Assembly: GCA_902798605.1 (NCBI GenBank)
Contig: CADBXH010000036.1
Location: forward strand, 1-35,545
DNA: 35,545 nucleotides
Direction: 5' to 3'
Source of the DNA: an uncultured Ruminococcus sp.
GTDB taxonomy: Bacteria; Bacillota_A; Clostridia; Oscillospirales; Acutalibacteraceae
Part shown: piece after piece, positions 17,110-25,821 of the stretch
Position numbering within the stretch: position 1 is the first letter of the stretch
Layout of the letters: each line of letters begins with the position of its first letter
Notes under the pieces: model-generated
Seen by the model: only the letters and a program-made list of their open reading frames with translations
Told to the model about the DNA's origin: nothing
The model's database searches: none
Program-made: the position numbers and the translations under genes

Positions 17110-18774
17110 TCAGGTGTACCAGTTAGGACTGTCGTCCGGGGGATCTATTTTCGTAAAGATGTTTTCCTTAATAATTGTGCTGCCGCTTCTGTTTTCGAGA
17201 CCGCCGCCGCAATCATAGTTATAATCTCCTATAACATAGAGCGTGGTGTTTCTCGCGCCTGCGCCTACATAAATTGCCGATCCTCTTGTTGAATATACAT
17301 GGCTGCGTTCGCAGTGAAAGGAAGCGTTCGCGGTATTATCCGGAATATAAATTGCGTGAGTACCGCCGTTAATGACTGTTCCACTCATTGAAAGATTTGA
17401 GCCGCTCGAAAGTGTGAATGTGTTGAGATCACCTTTGGCTGATGAATCGAATGAATCAAAACGAACATATTTGCCGTCAAACCACCAACCTAAATTATAA
17501 TATTGGTTGAGATCCAGTTCAACTTTTCTGTTTTCGGGGATTTGAAATCCTCCGTTTGCGTTAATACCCTTAACATTATCGTCAAACTTGTAGCCCTTTA
17601 CTCTATCTGCTTTTAACTTAAATGTTCTGCCGTTTGCATCTATTTTGAAATCGCAGTTCGAGTCTATTCCCTGTGACCACGCGTCAATAAAGCTTCTGCA
17701 GCCCTTTTCAGATGTGATTTTGTTACGGTTAGTAACTTTGAGGGTAAACGGAGCAAAATCAAGGATCTTCTTTTGGTTATTGCTCATAACCTTTGTGAAG
17801 ATACCGTCCATCGCGCCGAGGCTTTGGAGCATTTCGCTTGCTGTATTCTCATACTTTGAGTAAGGTGCTTCGTCCGGGTTTACAGTGATGATATTGTTGT
17901 CGATCTCATATTCCTTGACCTTTTTTGACATATTATTGAGTACGTTGATTGTGAAAAAGTCAAGTACAGCGTGTTCTTCCATCGAGCTGATCTCGTTGTT
18001 GATTCCCCTGATAACCTTGTGGTAGTCGGGTGTTTTGGTGTAGCTGTGCTCATTTTTGTCAGCGGCAATAACTCTGTCGAGCAAATAGGATGTGAGTTGC
18101 TCGTAACCGTTTTCGTGATTGTTTGAGCTGCGCTCGCCCTTGAGGAAGCTGAGCATGGCGTCAAAATCCGCCTGCAGTTTGCTTATGTTGCACATGGGGT
18201 CGTTTATAATCTCTTTATACGCTTTGTAGGTGGTGTTGTTTAGCTTGCCCATACCGCTGCAGGTGAAGTTATCCTTGTTCTGATCGATGCGCTTCAACAC
18301 ATTGGCGTAATCATCGGCGATCTTGTCGGTTTGCTTTCTGAATTCCAGAGTGCTGATGTTTGAATCGATCATCTGCAGCTGACGCATTTCTTCGCTGTGA
18401 TATATATTGGCGTTTTTCGAAAGGGTCTGAACCTCATTCATAACCGCGTTTATCTCAGCCTTTATCTCTGCCGCTTGCTTATTGACGTCGTCGATAACAT
18501 CCTGATTTGAAGGACCGTCATCCAAACCGAAAATCAGATTGAATACGGGGCCTATTGCCATATTAGCGAGCTTTGTGGCTGTGGTGTTCAGCAATGTTTT
18601 TCCGACATAACCGAAGGCGGTTTTGGCAACAGTTGATGCAACTCCCGATGATATCGGGGCGTCTGTTGTGGCTGCCGCGTTAGCGGAGGTGATTGCTATC
18701 GTTCCAACCGAGCATACGGTGATAACGGATAAAACGCCGGCGATGATCCTTGTCTTGATATTGTTCTTTTTCAT
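17110..18774 (-). CDS. Secreted protein with helical N-terminal region and beta-rich C-terminus, unknown
   Basis: Start ATG 18774 has AAGGAG 8 bases upstream; a GTG at 18783 overlaps that site and is rejected. The 554-aa product has a signal peptide (MKKNNIKTRIIAGVLSV to ANA), then a hydrophobic Gly/Ala stretch ending GPVFNLIFGLDDG, then long amphipathic helices (about 70-340). The last ~130 residues are beta-rich, with repeating short strands (SGSNLSMSGTVINGG, HAIYIPDNTANASF, SAIYVGAGARNTTLYVIGDY) like a right-handed beta-helix. No anchor or dockerin is present. The helical bundle plus beta layout resembles pore-forming toxins or adhesins, but I recognise no family. It is divergent from the TetR gene. 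Confidence 0.8.
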   Translation of the reverse strand: MKKNNIKTRIIAGVLSVITVCSVGTIAITSANAAATTDAPISSGVASTVAKTAFGYVGKTLLNTTATKLANMAIGPVFNLIFGLDDGPSNQDVIDDVNKQAAEIKAEINAVMNEVQTLSKNANIYHSEEMRQLQMIDSNISTLEFRKQTDKIADDYANVLKRIDQNKDNFTCSGMGKLNNTTYKAYKEIINDPMCNISKLQADFDAMLSFLKGERSSNNHENGYEQLTSYLLDRVIAADKNEHSYTKTPDYHKVIRGINNEISSMEEHAVLDFFTINVLNNMSKKVKEYEIDNNIITVNPDEAPYSKYENTASEMLQSLGAMDGIFTKVMSNNQKKILDFAPFTLKVTNRNKITSEKGCRSFIDAWSQGIDSNCDFKIDANGRTFKLKADRVKGYKFDDNVKGINANGGFQIPENRKVELDLNQYYNLGWWFDGKYVRFDSFDSSAKGDLNTFTLSSGSNLSMSGTVINGGTHAIYIPDNTANASFHCERSHVYSTRGSAIYVGAGARNTTLYVIGDYNYDCGGGLENRSGSTIIKENIFTKIDPPDDSPNWYT

Positions 18775-18880
18775 TGTGAACACTCCTTTGAGTTTATTTT
18801 GGAAACGTTCTTGTGTTTCTGTTGTGACTATAATATATCATCATTTTACGCGCATAACAATATGCAAAACACCCCCGATC

Positions 18881-18960
18881 TGTAGCCTAATTTACACATC
18901 GGAGTGCAAGTGTAGCCTAAATTACAGATCGATAAATAATTGTAGCCAAACTTGAAAATC
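18881..18960. promoter_or_regulatory. Three direct repeats at 30-bp spacing, candidate TetR operator array
   Basis: TGTAGCC begins at 18881, 18911 and 18941, exactly 30 bp apart. Copies 1 and 2 share TGTAGCCTAA-W-TTACA and all three have ATCG at unit positions 17-20 (18897, 18927, 18957). The array lies between two divergent genes, and copy 3 overlaps the -35 box of the TetR gene. Thirty bp is near three helical turns, so bound proteins would sit on about the same face. Confidence 0.65.
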
Positions 18961-18980
18961 GTCATTTTTTGTGCTATACT
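18952..18980 (+). promoter_or_regulatory. Sigma-A promoter of the TetR-family gene
   Basis: TTGAAA (18952-18957), 17-bp spacer, TATACT (18975-18980). The third 30-bp repeat covers the -35 box, which fits autorepression. Confidence 0.75.
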
Positions 18981-19010
18981 TAACTCGGTTACGGAAGGAG
19001 AGTGAGCAGA

Positions 19011-19580
19011 ATGGCTGACAAAAAAACCGACCGCCGTGCGCTTAAAACGCGGAAAGCGATTTTTGAGGCGTTCGCCGAGCTGATGTGCGAAAAAGAACTG
19101 AGGAATATCACGGTTCAGGATATTTCCGACAAGGCGGATATCCACCGCGTCACGTTTTACAAGCATTTTATGGATATTTACGATGTTTACGAGCAGCTTG
19201 AGAAAATGATCCTGACTGAGCTCGGCAGCTTGATCACGGGCTTCGGCGACAAGCCGATGGATGAGGTCTATTCCGAGGTTTTCGGTTACATAAGGGAAAA
19301 TCCCAAGTATTTCAAGTTGGTTTTCAGCCCGCACAATTCAAACGTTCTTTATCAAAAGATGCTTAAGCTGATAGTGGGCTTCAAGCGAATGGTATGGGCG
19401 GAGAGCCTCGGAGTCGATATGACGGACGCAAGGGTGGACAATGCGATCCGTTATCACTGCAACGGAGGCTTTGCCATTATTGCCGAATGGGTGCTAAACG
19501 ATTTTGACCAGCCGCAGGAGCGCATTACCGAGATGCTTTCGGGCTTTGAAAAAAGCACCAGAAGCCTGCTTGAAAAATAA
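19011..19580 (+). CDS. TetR/AcrR-family transcriptional regulator
   Basis: Start ATG 19011 (AAGGAG 10 bases upstream) is preferred to GTG 19002, which is only 1 base from that site. The 189-aa protein has the TetR helix-turn-helix in residues ~8-60: TRKAIFEAFAELMCEKE, then ITVQDISDKADIHRVTFYKHF. The remaining helices are the ligand and dimer domain. These proteins repress until a small molecule binds. It is divergent from the secreted-protein gene across a shared gap that holds three spaced repeats, so regulation of itself and of that gene is likely. The inducer is unknown. Confidence 0.9.
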   Translation: MADKKTDRRALKTRKAIFEAFAELMCEKELRNITVQDISDKADIHRVTFYKHFMDIYDVYEQLEKMILTELGSLITGFGDKPMDEVYSEVFGYIRENPKYFKLVFSPHNSNVLYQKMLKLIVGFKRMVWAESLGVDMTDARVDNAIRYHCNGGFAIIAEWVLNDFDQPQERITEMLSGFEKSTRSLLEK

Positions 19581-19593
19581 AAAAGAAAAGGAA

Positions 19594-19798
19594 AAGCCTC
19601 CCCCGACACTTGTTTCGGGGGAGGTGGCATTTTGCTTGCAAAATGACGGAGGGGGCGGAGCTTGAATTATCGCCACGTTTGGAACGATATGGAAAACTCG
19701 TAAAAGAGGATGCGAAGCCCCTTCAGTCGCAATGTACGGCTAAAGCCGTACGCGACAGCTCCCCCAAAGCGCATTGCGCGTTGGGGGAGCCTTTAAAT
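19594..19798 (+). repeat. MITE-like dispersed repeat, copy 2 (205 bp)
   Basis: AAAGCCTCCCCC at the left and GGGGGAGCCTTTAAAT at the right (to 19798) match copy 1, as do internal parts such as ATTTTGCTTGCAAAATGACG and GGGGGCGGAGCTTGAATTAT. It has the same orientation, lacks the extra block of copy 1, and has a longer central hairpin (GTACGGCTAAAGCCGTAC). The two copies bracket the secreted-protein/TetR pair. Its right end is only 16 bp from the EF-G-like stop. Confidence 0.82.
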
Positions 19799-19814
19799 GC
19801 TTATATTTAATAAA

Positions 19815-21824
19815 TCAATCTTCGTCCATCTCTGCCTTGGCGGCTTCAATTACCTTCTGAGCAACGTTTGAGGGACAATCCTCATAGCGCGCAAAGGTGA
19901 ACTCATATGAGCCGCGGCCCTGGGTGATCTGGCGGATAAATGTTGCGAAGTCGCTCATTTCTGCCATCGGGACCTCAGCCTCAACTACCTGAGTGCCGTT
20001 TTCAGCGGGAGACATACCGAGCACGCGTCCGCGTCTCTTGTTTACCTCGCCCATAACGTCGCCCATGTTGTTGTCGGGAACATAAGCCTTGAGGCTGCCG
20101 ATAGGCTCAAGCAGAGTGGGCATAGCGTTGGGAATACCGTTCTTGTACGCGAGGCTCGCGGCTGTCTTGAACGACATCTCGGAGGAGTCTACGGGGTGAT
20201 ATGAGCCGTCGTAAAGCGTGGCCTTGATACCTACTGTGGGATAACCCGCGAGAACGCCCTTCTTGATAGAATCGCGCAGACCCTTTTCAACAGCGGGGAA
20301 GAAGTTCTTGGGAACCGCGCCGCCTACAACGCGCTCTGCAAACTCGATACCGTCTGTATCAAACGGCTCAAACTCGATCCAAACGTCGCCGAACTGGCCG
20401 TGACCGCCCGACTGCTTCTTGTAGCGTCCCTGAGCCGAAACCTTCTTGCGGATAGTCTCGCGGTAAGCGATCTTGGGCTTCTGGAGCGAAGCGGTAACGT
20501 TGTACTTGGTCTCGTGGTTCTGCTCAAACTTGATCGTGGGATCCTCATCGCAGAGCTTCTGGACAGCTTGCGCTACCTTATCCTCGTCGCCCTTTTTGGC
20601 GGGGTAGATAGCCATTGTGTAGGAGGATACGGGATAATCGATTCCGTCAAGGGTTACCTTTCTGAGCGGTGAGCATAGTGTGTCGCCGGTCTTTGTAGAG
20701 GTGAGCTTGGGGATCGCGCCGATATCGCCCGCGCCGATATATCCTGCGTCAGCCTGCTTTTTGCCCGACATAGTGAGTACCTTTGTGATACGCTCGGGTG
20801 AGCCTGTGCGCATATTTATGATCTGGGTATCATTAGAGATCTTGCCCGATACTACCTTGATAAACGAAAGTCTGCCGATAAACGGGTCGGCAACTGTCTT
20901 GAATACGATAGCCGCAGCCGCGCCGTTTTCGTTAACAGATACCTCAACGGGCTCGCCGTTAACGTCAACGCCAACCTCAGAGCCCTTGTCGGCAGCGGAG
21001 GGAGCAAGCCATGTAAGGCTGTTGAGCAGCTGGTCGATAGCAAAGGTGTTCTGAGCGTCGCCGCAGAATACGGGGCAGATAGAACCGTCCTTTACGCCCT
21101 GGCTTACGCCTGTGATGATCTCTTCGGGAGTGAATTCCTCCTCGTTAAAGAACTTCTCCATCAGCTCTTCGCTTGTCTCGGCTACAGCCTCTCTGATAGC
21201 CTCGCGCAGACCCTCAAGTCTGTCGCCCATATCGGGAAGAGCAGTTTGCTTAACGTTGCCTTTGCCGTCGTACTCATAAGCCTTAAAGTCAAAGAGGTTA
21301 ACATAAACGTTAGCCTTGCCGTCAACGATATAGGGAACAACAACGGGGCATACAGCCGCGCCGAATGTCTGCTTCAGATTCTCAAATACGCGGTAAAATC
21401 TCGCGTCCTCGTCGCAAAGACCGTTAACAAAGAATACCTTTGTAAGACCTGCTTTTGTTGCAGCGTCAACAGCCTTTTCGGTACCAACGCTTACGCCGTC
21501 CTTGCCCGATACAACGATCAGAGCAGTGTCGGCAGCGCGCATACCCTCTGCAACTCCGCCCGCAAAGTCAAACAGACCGGGGGTGTCGATGAGGTTGATC
21601 TTGGTGTTCTTCCACTCTATCGGAGCCACTGCTGTCATAATAGAAGCCTGGCGTTTGATCTCCTCGCTGTCGAAGTCAAGCGTTGTGTTGCCGTCGGTGA
21701 TTTTACCGAGTCTTTCTGTCGCCTTCGCGAGGTAAAGAATAGATTCGGCAACGGATGTCTTTCCGCAGCCGCTGTGACCCGCGAGCGCGATGTTAAGAAT
21801 GTGTTTTGCGTCGTACTGTTTCAA
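19815..21824 (-). CDS. EF-G-like translational GTPase paralogue with degenerate G4 motif
   Basis: The 669-aa protein has the EF-G domain order. G1 is GHSGCGKT (16-23), G3 is DTPG (80-83), and domains III-V carry GGHGQFGDVWIEFEP and the C-terminal AEVPMAEMSDFATFIRQITQ with GRGSYEF. The G4 motif, normally NKxD for guanine recognition, reads N134-G-L-C137, losing both Lys and Asp. Switch I has Ser in place of the usual Thr (QASIMTA). It is therefore a divergent paralogue, probably not the housekeeping factor that moves tRNA and mRNA on the ribosome; a role in ribosome protection or recycling is possible. The start is TTG 21824 with GGGAG 9 bases upstream. Confidence 0.88.
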   Translation of the reverse strand: MKQYDAKHILNIALAGHSGCGKTSVAESILYLAKATERLGKITDGNTTLDFDSEEIKRQASIMTAVAPIEWKNTKINLIDTPGLFDFAGGVAEGMRAADTALIVVSGKDGVSVGTEKAVDAATKAGLTKVFFVNGLCDEDARFYRVFENLKQTFGAAVCPVVVPYIVDGKANVYVNLFDFKAYEYDGKGNVKQTALPDMGDRLEGLREAIREAVAETSEELMEKFFNEEEFTPEEIITGVSQGVKDGSICPVFCGDAQNTFAIDQLLNSLTWLAPSAADKGSEVGVDVNGEPVEVSVNENGAAAAIVFKTVADPFIGRLSFIKVVSGKISNDTQIINMRTGSPERITKVLTMSGKKQADAGYIGAGDIGAIPKLTSTKTGDTLCSPLRKVTLDGIDYPVSSYTMAIYPAKKGDEDKVAQAVQKLCDEDPTIKFEQNHETKYNVTASLQKPKIAYRETIRKKVSAQGRYKKQSGGHGQFGDVWIEFEPFDTDGIEFAERVVGGAVPKNFFPAVEKGLRDSIKKGVLAGYPTVGIKATLYDGSYHPVDSSEMSFKTAASLAYKNGIPNAMPTLLEPIGSLKAYVPDNNMGDVMGEVNKRRGRVLGMSPAENGTQVVEAEVPMAEMSDFATFIRQITQGRGSYEFTFARYEDCPSNVAQKVIEAAKAEMDED

Positions 21825-21918
21825 AAGAATTTTCTCCCTTCGTTTTTGGCAGGAAAAATGCGCCCTGCCGTATTGTTAATTTCATTATATTATCATATAT
21901 GTGCAATAACACCTGATA

Positions 21919-21947
21919 ATTATACCATATTTGTGTAGAATACACAA
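21919..21947 (-). promoter_or_regulatory. Promoter of the EF-G-like gene with an inverted repeat over the -35
   Basis: On -, TTGTGT (21947-21942), 17 bp, perfect TATAAT (21924-21919) with an upstream TG (extended -10). The perfect inverted repeat TTGTGTA-GAA-TACACAA (21931-21947) covers the -35 and spacer and could be an operator. The leader is about 90 bases. Confidence 0.65.
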
Positions 21948-21963
21948 CAATTTTAAAGCAAAA

Positions 21964-22004
21964 TAAAAAAATTCACCCTTTGCCCAATATGGACAAGGGT
22001 GAAT
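21964..22004 (-). terminator. Terminator of ilvD
   Basis: On -, ATTCACCCTT (22004-21995) pairs perfectly with AAGGGTGAAT (21980-21971), 14-base loop, then TTTTTTATTT. It lies about 80 bases after the ilvD stop. Confidence 0.85.
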
Positions 22005-22086
22005 TGTGCAATTTGCTTTATTTGCGAAATTCTCGGAATATTATGCACAAAAAACAGAACGGATTTTTGTGCAACATTCTTACATT

Positions 22087-23748
22087 TTACTTGCTGAGGA
22101 TAGCTCCCTGCGCGCCGGAGGAAACTAATTTCTGGTAACGGGCGAGGTAGCCTGTTGTGATCTTGGGTTCTCTGGGCTGCCACTTTTCTTTGCGAGCCGC
22201 GAGCTCCTCGTCGGTAAGTTTGACGTTGATGGTGTTTGCGGGGATGTCGATCTCGATGATATCGCCTTCCTCAAGCAGACCGATCGGGCCGCCTACCGCT
22301 GCCTCGGGAGAAACATGGCCGATAGAAGCGCCTCTTGTGGCGCCGGAGAAGCGTCCGTCAGTGATAAGCGCAACGCTGCTGCCGAGTCCGCTGCCCATAA
22401 TAGCTGAGGTCGGGTTGAGCATCTCTCTCATTCCGGGGCCGCCCTTGGGGCCTTCGTAGCGGATAACAACAACATCGCCCTCGTTGATAAGACCGCCGTT
22501 GATCGCCGCCATAGCGTCCTCCTCGCAGTCAAATACGCGCGCGGGACCCGAGTGCTTGAGCATTTCGGGAGCTACCGCCGAGCGCTTTACAACGCAGCTG
22601 TCGGGAGCGAGGTTGCCTCTGAGCACCGCGATGCCGCCGGTGGGGCTGTAGGGGTTTTCGGCAGTCCTGATGACCTCGGGATCGCGGTTTACTACGCCCT
22701 TGATGTTCTCGGCAACGGTTTTGCCGGTGCAGGTGATAAGGTCGGTCTTGAGCAGTCCGAGCTTGTCGATCTCGTTCATAACGGCGTAAATTCCGCCTGC
22801 TTCGTTCAAATCTTCCATATATGTTCTGCCCGCGGGAGCGAGGTGGCAGAGGTTGGGAGTATGCGCGCTGATCTCGTTCGCAATGCTCGGGTCGAGTTCA
22901 ATACCGCACTCGTGAGCGATAGCGGGGAGGTGGAGCATTGAGTTGGTGCTGCAGCCGAGAGCCATATCCATTGTGAGCGCGTTGCGGAACGCGTCCTCTG
23001 TCATAATATCGCGGGGCTTGATGTCCTTTTCAAGAAGCTCCATTATCTTCATACCCGCGCGTTTTGCGAGCTGGATACGCTCGGAATAGGGGGCGGGGAT
23101 AGTGCCGTTGCCGCGAAGACCCATACCGAGAACTTCGGTAAGGCAGTTCATTGAGTTAGCCGTGTACATACCCGAGCAGGAGCCGCAGCTGGGGCAGGTT
23201 TTGTTTTCGTATTCGTTGAGCTCGTCAAGAGTGATTTTTCCGGCGTTGTAGGAGCCTACCGCCTCAAACATACTGCTCAGGCTTGTCTTTTTGCCGCCTA
23301 CTCTGCCCGCGAGCATCGGACCGCCGCTGACAAAGATGCTGGGGATGTTGAGCCTTGCCGCCGCCATAAGCAGACCGGGCACGTTTTTGTCGCAGTTGGG
23401 AACCATAACAAGCGCGTCAAACGCGTGGGCAAGAGCCATACACTCGGTAGAATCCGCGATAAGGTCGCGGGTAACGAGCGAATACTTCATACCCTGATGA
23501 CCCATTGCTATACCGTCGCATACCGCGATAGCGGGGAATACGACAGGATTACCGCCGGCCATAGCCACGCCGAGCTTAACAGCCTCAACGATTTTGTCGA
23601 TGTTCATATGTCCGGGCACGATCTCGTTATAGGAGCTGACGATACCGATAAGCGGCTTGTCCATCTCCTCGTTTGTCATACCCAAAGCGTGCAAAAGAGA
23701 ACGCTGAGGCGCGCACTGTACGCCCTTTCTTACTGCGTCACTGATCAT
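22087..23748 (-). CDS. ilvD: Dihydroxy-acid dehydratase
   Basis: The 553-aa enzyme dehydrates 2,3-dihydroxy-acids to 2-keto acids, the shared late step of valine, leucine and isoleucine synthesis. Iron-sulfur and active-site motifs are intact: [10 protein letters not shown] (C119), [18 protein letters not shown] (C188, C191 region), [13 protein letters not shown] and SGGPMLAG. The VPGH segment (44-47) in place of TPCN matches the Escherichia coli type, which carries a [4Fe-4S] cluster. Start ATG 23748 has AAGGAAG upstream. It stands alone with its own terminator; no other ilv or leu gene is in the window. Confidence 0.96.
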   Translation of the reverse strand: MISDAVRKGVQCAPQRSLLHALGMTNEEMDKPLIGIVSSYNEIVPGHMNIDKIVEAVKLGVAMAGGNPVVFPAIAVCDGIAMGHQGMKYSLVTRDLIADSTECMALAHAFDALVMVPNCDKNVPGLLMAAARLNIPSIFVSGGPMLAGRVGGKKTSLSSMFEAVGSYNAGKITLDELNEYENKTCPSCGSCSGMYTANSMNCLTEVLGMGLRGNGTIPAPYSERIQLAKRAGMKIMELLEKDIKPRDIMTEDAFRNALTMDMALGCSTNSMLHLPAIAHECGIELDPSIANEISAHTPNLCHLAPAGRTYMEDLNEAGGIYAVMNEIDKLGLLKTDLITCTGKTVAENIKGVVNRDPEVIRTAENPYSPTGGIAVLRGNLAPDSCVVKRSAVAPEMLKHSGPARVFDCEEDAMAAINGGLINEGDVVVIRYEGPKGGPGMREMLNPTSAIMGSGLGSSVALITDGRFSGATRGASIGHVSPEAAVGGPIGLLEEGDIIEIDIPANTINVKLTDEELAARKEKWQPREPKITTGYLARYQKLVSSGAQGAILSK

Positions 23749-23764
23749 AAAAAACTTCCTTTCA

Positions 23765-23794
23765 ATTATATAATTTTAAAATTCTGCATTGCAA
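23765..23794 (-). promoter_or_regulatory. Possible ilvD promoter
   Basis: On -, TTGCAA (23794-23789), 18-bp spacer, perfect TATAAT (23770-23765). The leader would be only about 10 bases, leaving no room for a T-box or leader attenuator here; an upstream start cannot be excluded. Confidence 0.4.
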
Positions 23795-23886
23795 AAGTTA
23801 AGGTTGCTTAGCAAGTGAAGATTGCTGCCGCAAAGTTGATTGATCTGTTCACGGCGAAGTCTCTTTGCTCGCGCGCAAGCGCGATC

Positions 23887-25092
23887 TTAATTGACTTCAT
23901 CATAAAATACGCTTAAAAACTGCTCATAGAATTCATCCTCGCGGATGTAGTTTTCAGCGTGGTTTTCGACCTGTTTTACGTCAACGGGGATGGTTTTGTT
24001 CTCGGTTTTGATCTGACCCTTGCCCATAAGCTCGGTCGCAAGATATGTTATGCCGTTTATCGTGATGTTGGTACAGCAGTAATCCTCGGCAGCTCTGTAG
24101 AGCTTAACGGGTGCTGTTATATCAGATTTTGAGTGCGAGATCATCTTTTTCATCAGCTCGGTCAGGTAGATTTTCTGACGTTCGTTTCTGCGCAGATTTG
24201 CGTCCGCGGTCTCTTGGTTACGAAGCCTGACAAAATCATTTGCCATCTTGCCCTCAAGGTGATATTTTTCTCCCTTTTTAAAAACAAGCTTTTTGCCGTA
24301 GTATACATCCTCGGGTGATTTGACGTCTATTCCGCCGACCTCATCGTTTACAACGGGAATACCGTCGATCTCCATTGACAAATATGTGTTGATAGGGATG
24401 TTGTAAAACAGCCTGCGCACTGTATCAAGGCAGTTCAAACAGCATTCCTGTTCTGTTCCGCCGTAGGCGTAAGACACGGCGATCGGTAGCTTTTCAGTGC
24501 CTGTGTAACCGCCGGTTTTTGAGTAAATAGAGACGTCGGTAATGATATCTCTCGGAACATTTACAAGCTTTACTTCGTTGGTTTTGGTATCTATCGACAT
24601 AACGATAATTACGTCGGCGTTGTATTTGTTCCCAATCTCGGTGCGATTTTCTTGGTCGCTCTCTCGGTCAACGCCCATAAACAGGATATTAACAACGTCT
24701 TTTTTGTATTTATAGGTCTTGCCCTTGTATTTAACCGTGTTTCCGCCGTCGTCAAGCTTGACGTCGGAATTTTTGGGAGCTGTTATGGTATATGAGCTTT
24801 GAGACAGCTGATCCTTTCCGCTGCTGCGAAGATACACAAAAGCACCGGCGGTGAGCAGCGCAAGAGAAAGAACAATGCATCCGAAAGCAATCAAAAGTTT
24901 TTTCCAAAGCTTCATTTTCTTTTTGCCGTTGCTTTTAACAGAGGAGCGATGCTTCCTGTGAGATTTTCTTTTGCTTTGAGATCTGCGGCGGCGCTTTTTT
25001 TGATGCTCGCCGATTTGCGCGTCAACAATATTGAGCTCAGAAGGATCCGCCTGAGTGTTTTCGGTATTAGTATTATTTGTCGGATTTTCCAT
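23887..25092 (-). CDS. LytR-CpsA-Psr family cell-wall glycopolymer ligase
   Basis: The 401-aa type II membrane protein has a basic cytoplasmic N-terminus (KKRRRRSQSKRKSHRKHR), one transmembrane helix (about 69-92, KLLIAFGCIVLSLALLTAGA) and an extracellular LCP domain. LCP motifs are visible: NILFMGVDRE, DVIIVMSID, LVNVPRDI (Arg of the pyrophosphate site), and FVRLRNQETADANLRRNERQ with the conserved Arg cluster. These enzymes transfer polysaccharide or teichoic-acid-like polymers from lipid carriers to peptidoglycan. Start ATG 25092 has AGAAGG upstream and a consensus promoter follows further up. It is monocistronic. Confidence 0.93.
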   Translation of the reverse strand: MENPTNNTNTENTQADPSELNIVDAQIGEHQKKRRRRSQSKRKSHRKHRSSVKSNGKKKMKLWKKLLIAFGCIVLSLALLTAGAFVYLRSSGKDQLSQSSYTITAPKNSDVKLDDGGNTVKYKGKTYKYKKDVVNILFMGVDRESDQENRTEIGNKYNADVIIVMSIDTKTNEVKLVNVPRDIITDVSIYSKTGGYTGTEKLPIAVSYAYGGTEQECCLNCLDTVRRLFYNIPINTYLSMEIDGIPVVNDEVGGIDVKSPEDVYYGKKLVFKKGEKYHLEGKMANDFVRLRNQETADANLRRNERQKIYLTELMKKMISHSKSDITAPVKLYRAAEDYCCTNITINGITYLATELMGKGQIKTENKTIPVDVKQVENHAENYIREDEFYEQFLSVFYDEVN

Positions 25093-25135
25093 TTTTACCT
25101 TCTTTTAGTATCATTAATTAATTCTATACAATAGT

Positions 25136-25164
25136 ATTTTATCATTTTACAGAATAAGTGTCAA
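25136..25164 (-). promoter_or_regulatory. Promoter of the LCP gene
   Basis: On -, perfect TTGACA (25164-25159), 17 bp, TAAAAT (25141-25136). Confidence 0.75.
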
Positions 25165-25180
25165 CAATATGTGACGGAAA

Positions 25181-25215
25181 GCTGAAAATCAAAAGAATAG
25201 TTTTTGATTTTCAGC
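25181..25215. repeat. Perfect 14-bp inverted repeat upstream of the LCP promoter
   Basis: GCTGAAAATCAAAA (25181-25194) and TTTTGATTTTCAGC (25202-25215) with a 7-base gap. No T-run of terminator length follows on either strand. It lies 17 bp upstream of the LCP -35 box, so it may be an operator or activator site; a weak terminator is possible. Confidence 0.6.
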
Positions 25216-25243
25216 AGGCAAAGAGATTTTGCAAAAACAGGGC

Positions 25244-25273
25244 AAAAAAAAGGAACAGCGCAAACTGTTCCTT
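25244..25273 (-). terminator. Terminator of the SPKTG surface-protein gene
   Basis: On -, AAGGAACAG (25273-25265) pairs with CTGTTCCTT (25258-25250), then a T-run (A-run 25244-25250 on +). Confidence 0.88.
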
Positions 25274-25292
25274 TATAAGCCATATTCAGCCA

Positions 25293-25790
25293 TTATTTTT
25301 TGTAAAAGAATTTCTTCGACGCAAAGAGCAAGCCTATAAGAGCTACCGCAGCGATACCGATGTAGATATAGTCGGTATGACCGGTCTTAGGTGACTTAGA
25401 GCTTGTGTCTACCTTTGTATCCTTGTCAGCGCCCTTGTCCTCGCTGCCGCCGCCGATTTTCTCAAACTTGGGATATGCTTTGATATCGCCTCTTATAAGA
25501 AGATCAAGCTCAGCGTCGGTGAGATTACCGAGAGCTGTGTAGTCGCCCTCGAAAGTCCAGCCGACAAATTTGTAACCCTCGTCGGGCTTTGCGGTGAAGT
25601 GTACGGTCTGGCTTCCGTCGTCACCTACAGGTGTTTTATAGCTGAAGTCATACGATCCGCCGCCGTCGCCGGGAATAATTGTGATTTGATAATTACCGGT
25701 TGTCGGCTTGGGGCTGACAACTGCAAAAGCAGGGGTTACAGATAATGCAATAAGCAAAACAGCAACCAATATAGCAAGAGTTTTCTTCAT
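25293..25790 (-). CDS. Small secreted surface protein with SPKTG sorting-like signal
   Basis: The 165-aa product has a signal peptide (MKKTLAILVAVLLIALSVTPAFA), a beta-rich domain (about 30-100) with HFTAKPDEGYKFVGWTFEGD, the pattern of InlB B / Listeria-Bacteroides repeats, a polar Lys/Asp linker, and a C-terminal sortase-like signal: SPKTG (about 133-137), a hydrophobic helix (YIYIGIAAVALIGLLFA) and a basic tail (SKKFFYKK). It should be cell-wall anchored if a sortase accepts SPKTG in place of LPXTG; no sortase is in the window. GGAGG lies 7 bases before the ATG. It has its own promoter and terminator. Confidence 0.85.
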   Translation of the reverse strand: MKKTLAILVAVLLIALSVTPAFAVVSPKPTTGNYQITIIPGDGGGSYDFSYKTPVGDDGSQTVHFTAKPDEGYKFVGWTFEGDYTALGNLTDAELDLLIRGDIKAYPKFEKIGGGSEDKGADKDTKVDTSSKSPKTGHTDYIYIGIAAVALIGLLFASKKFFYKK

Positions 25791-25821
25791 AATAAAACCT
25801 CCAATTTTTATTATTTGGCAA

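Noticed and set aside
18881..18960. Possible small CRISPR array
   Set aside because: Only three short (about 16-bp) imperfect repeats at 30-bp pitch with no room for normal spacers and no cas genes; it sits over a promoter, so an operator is more likely.
23869..23884. Hairpin TCGCGC-GCAA-GCGCGA after the LCP gene as a terminator
   Set aside because: No T-run follows on -, so intrinsic termination is not supported.
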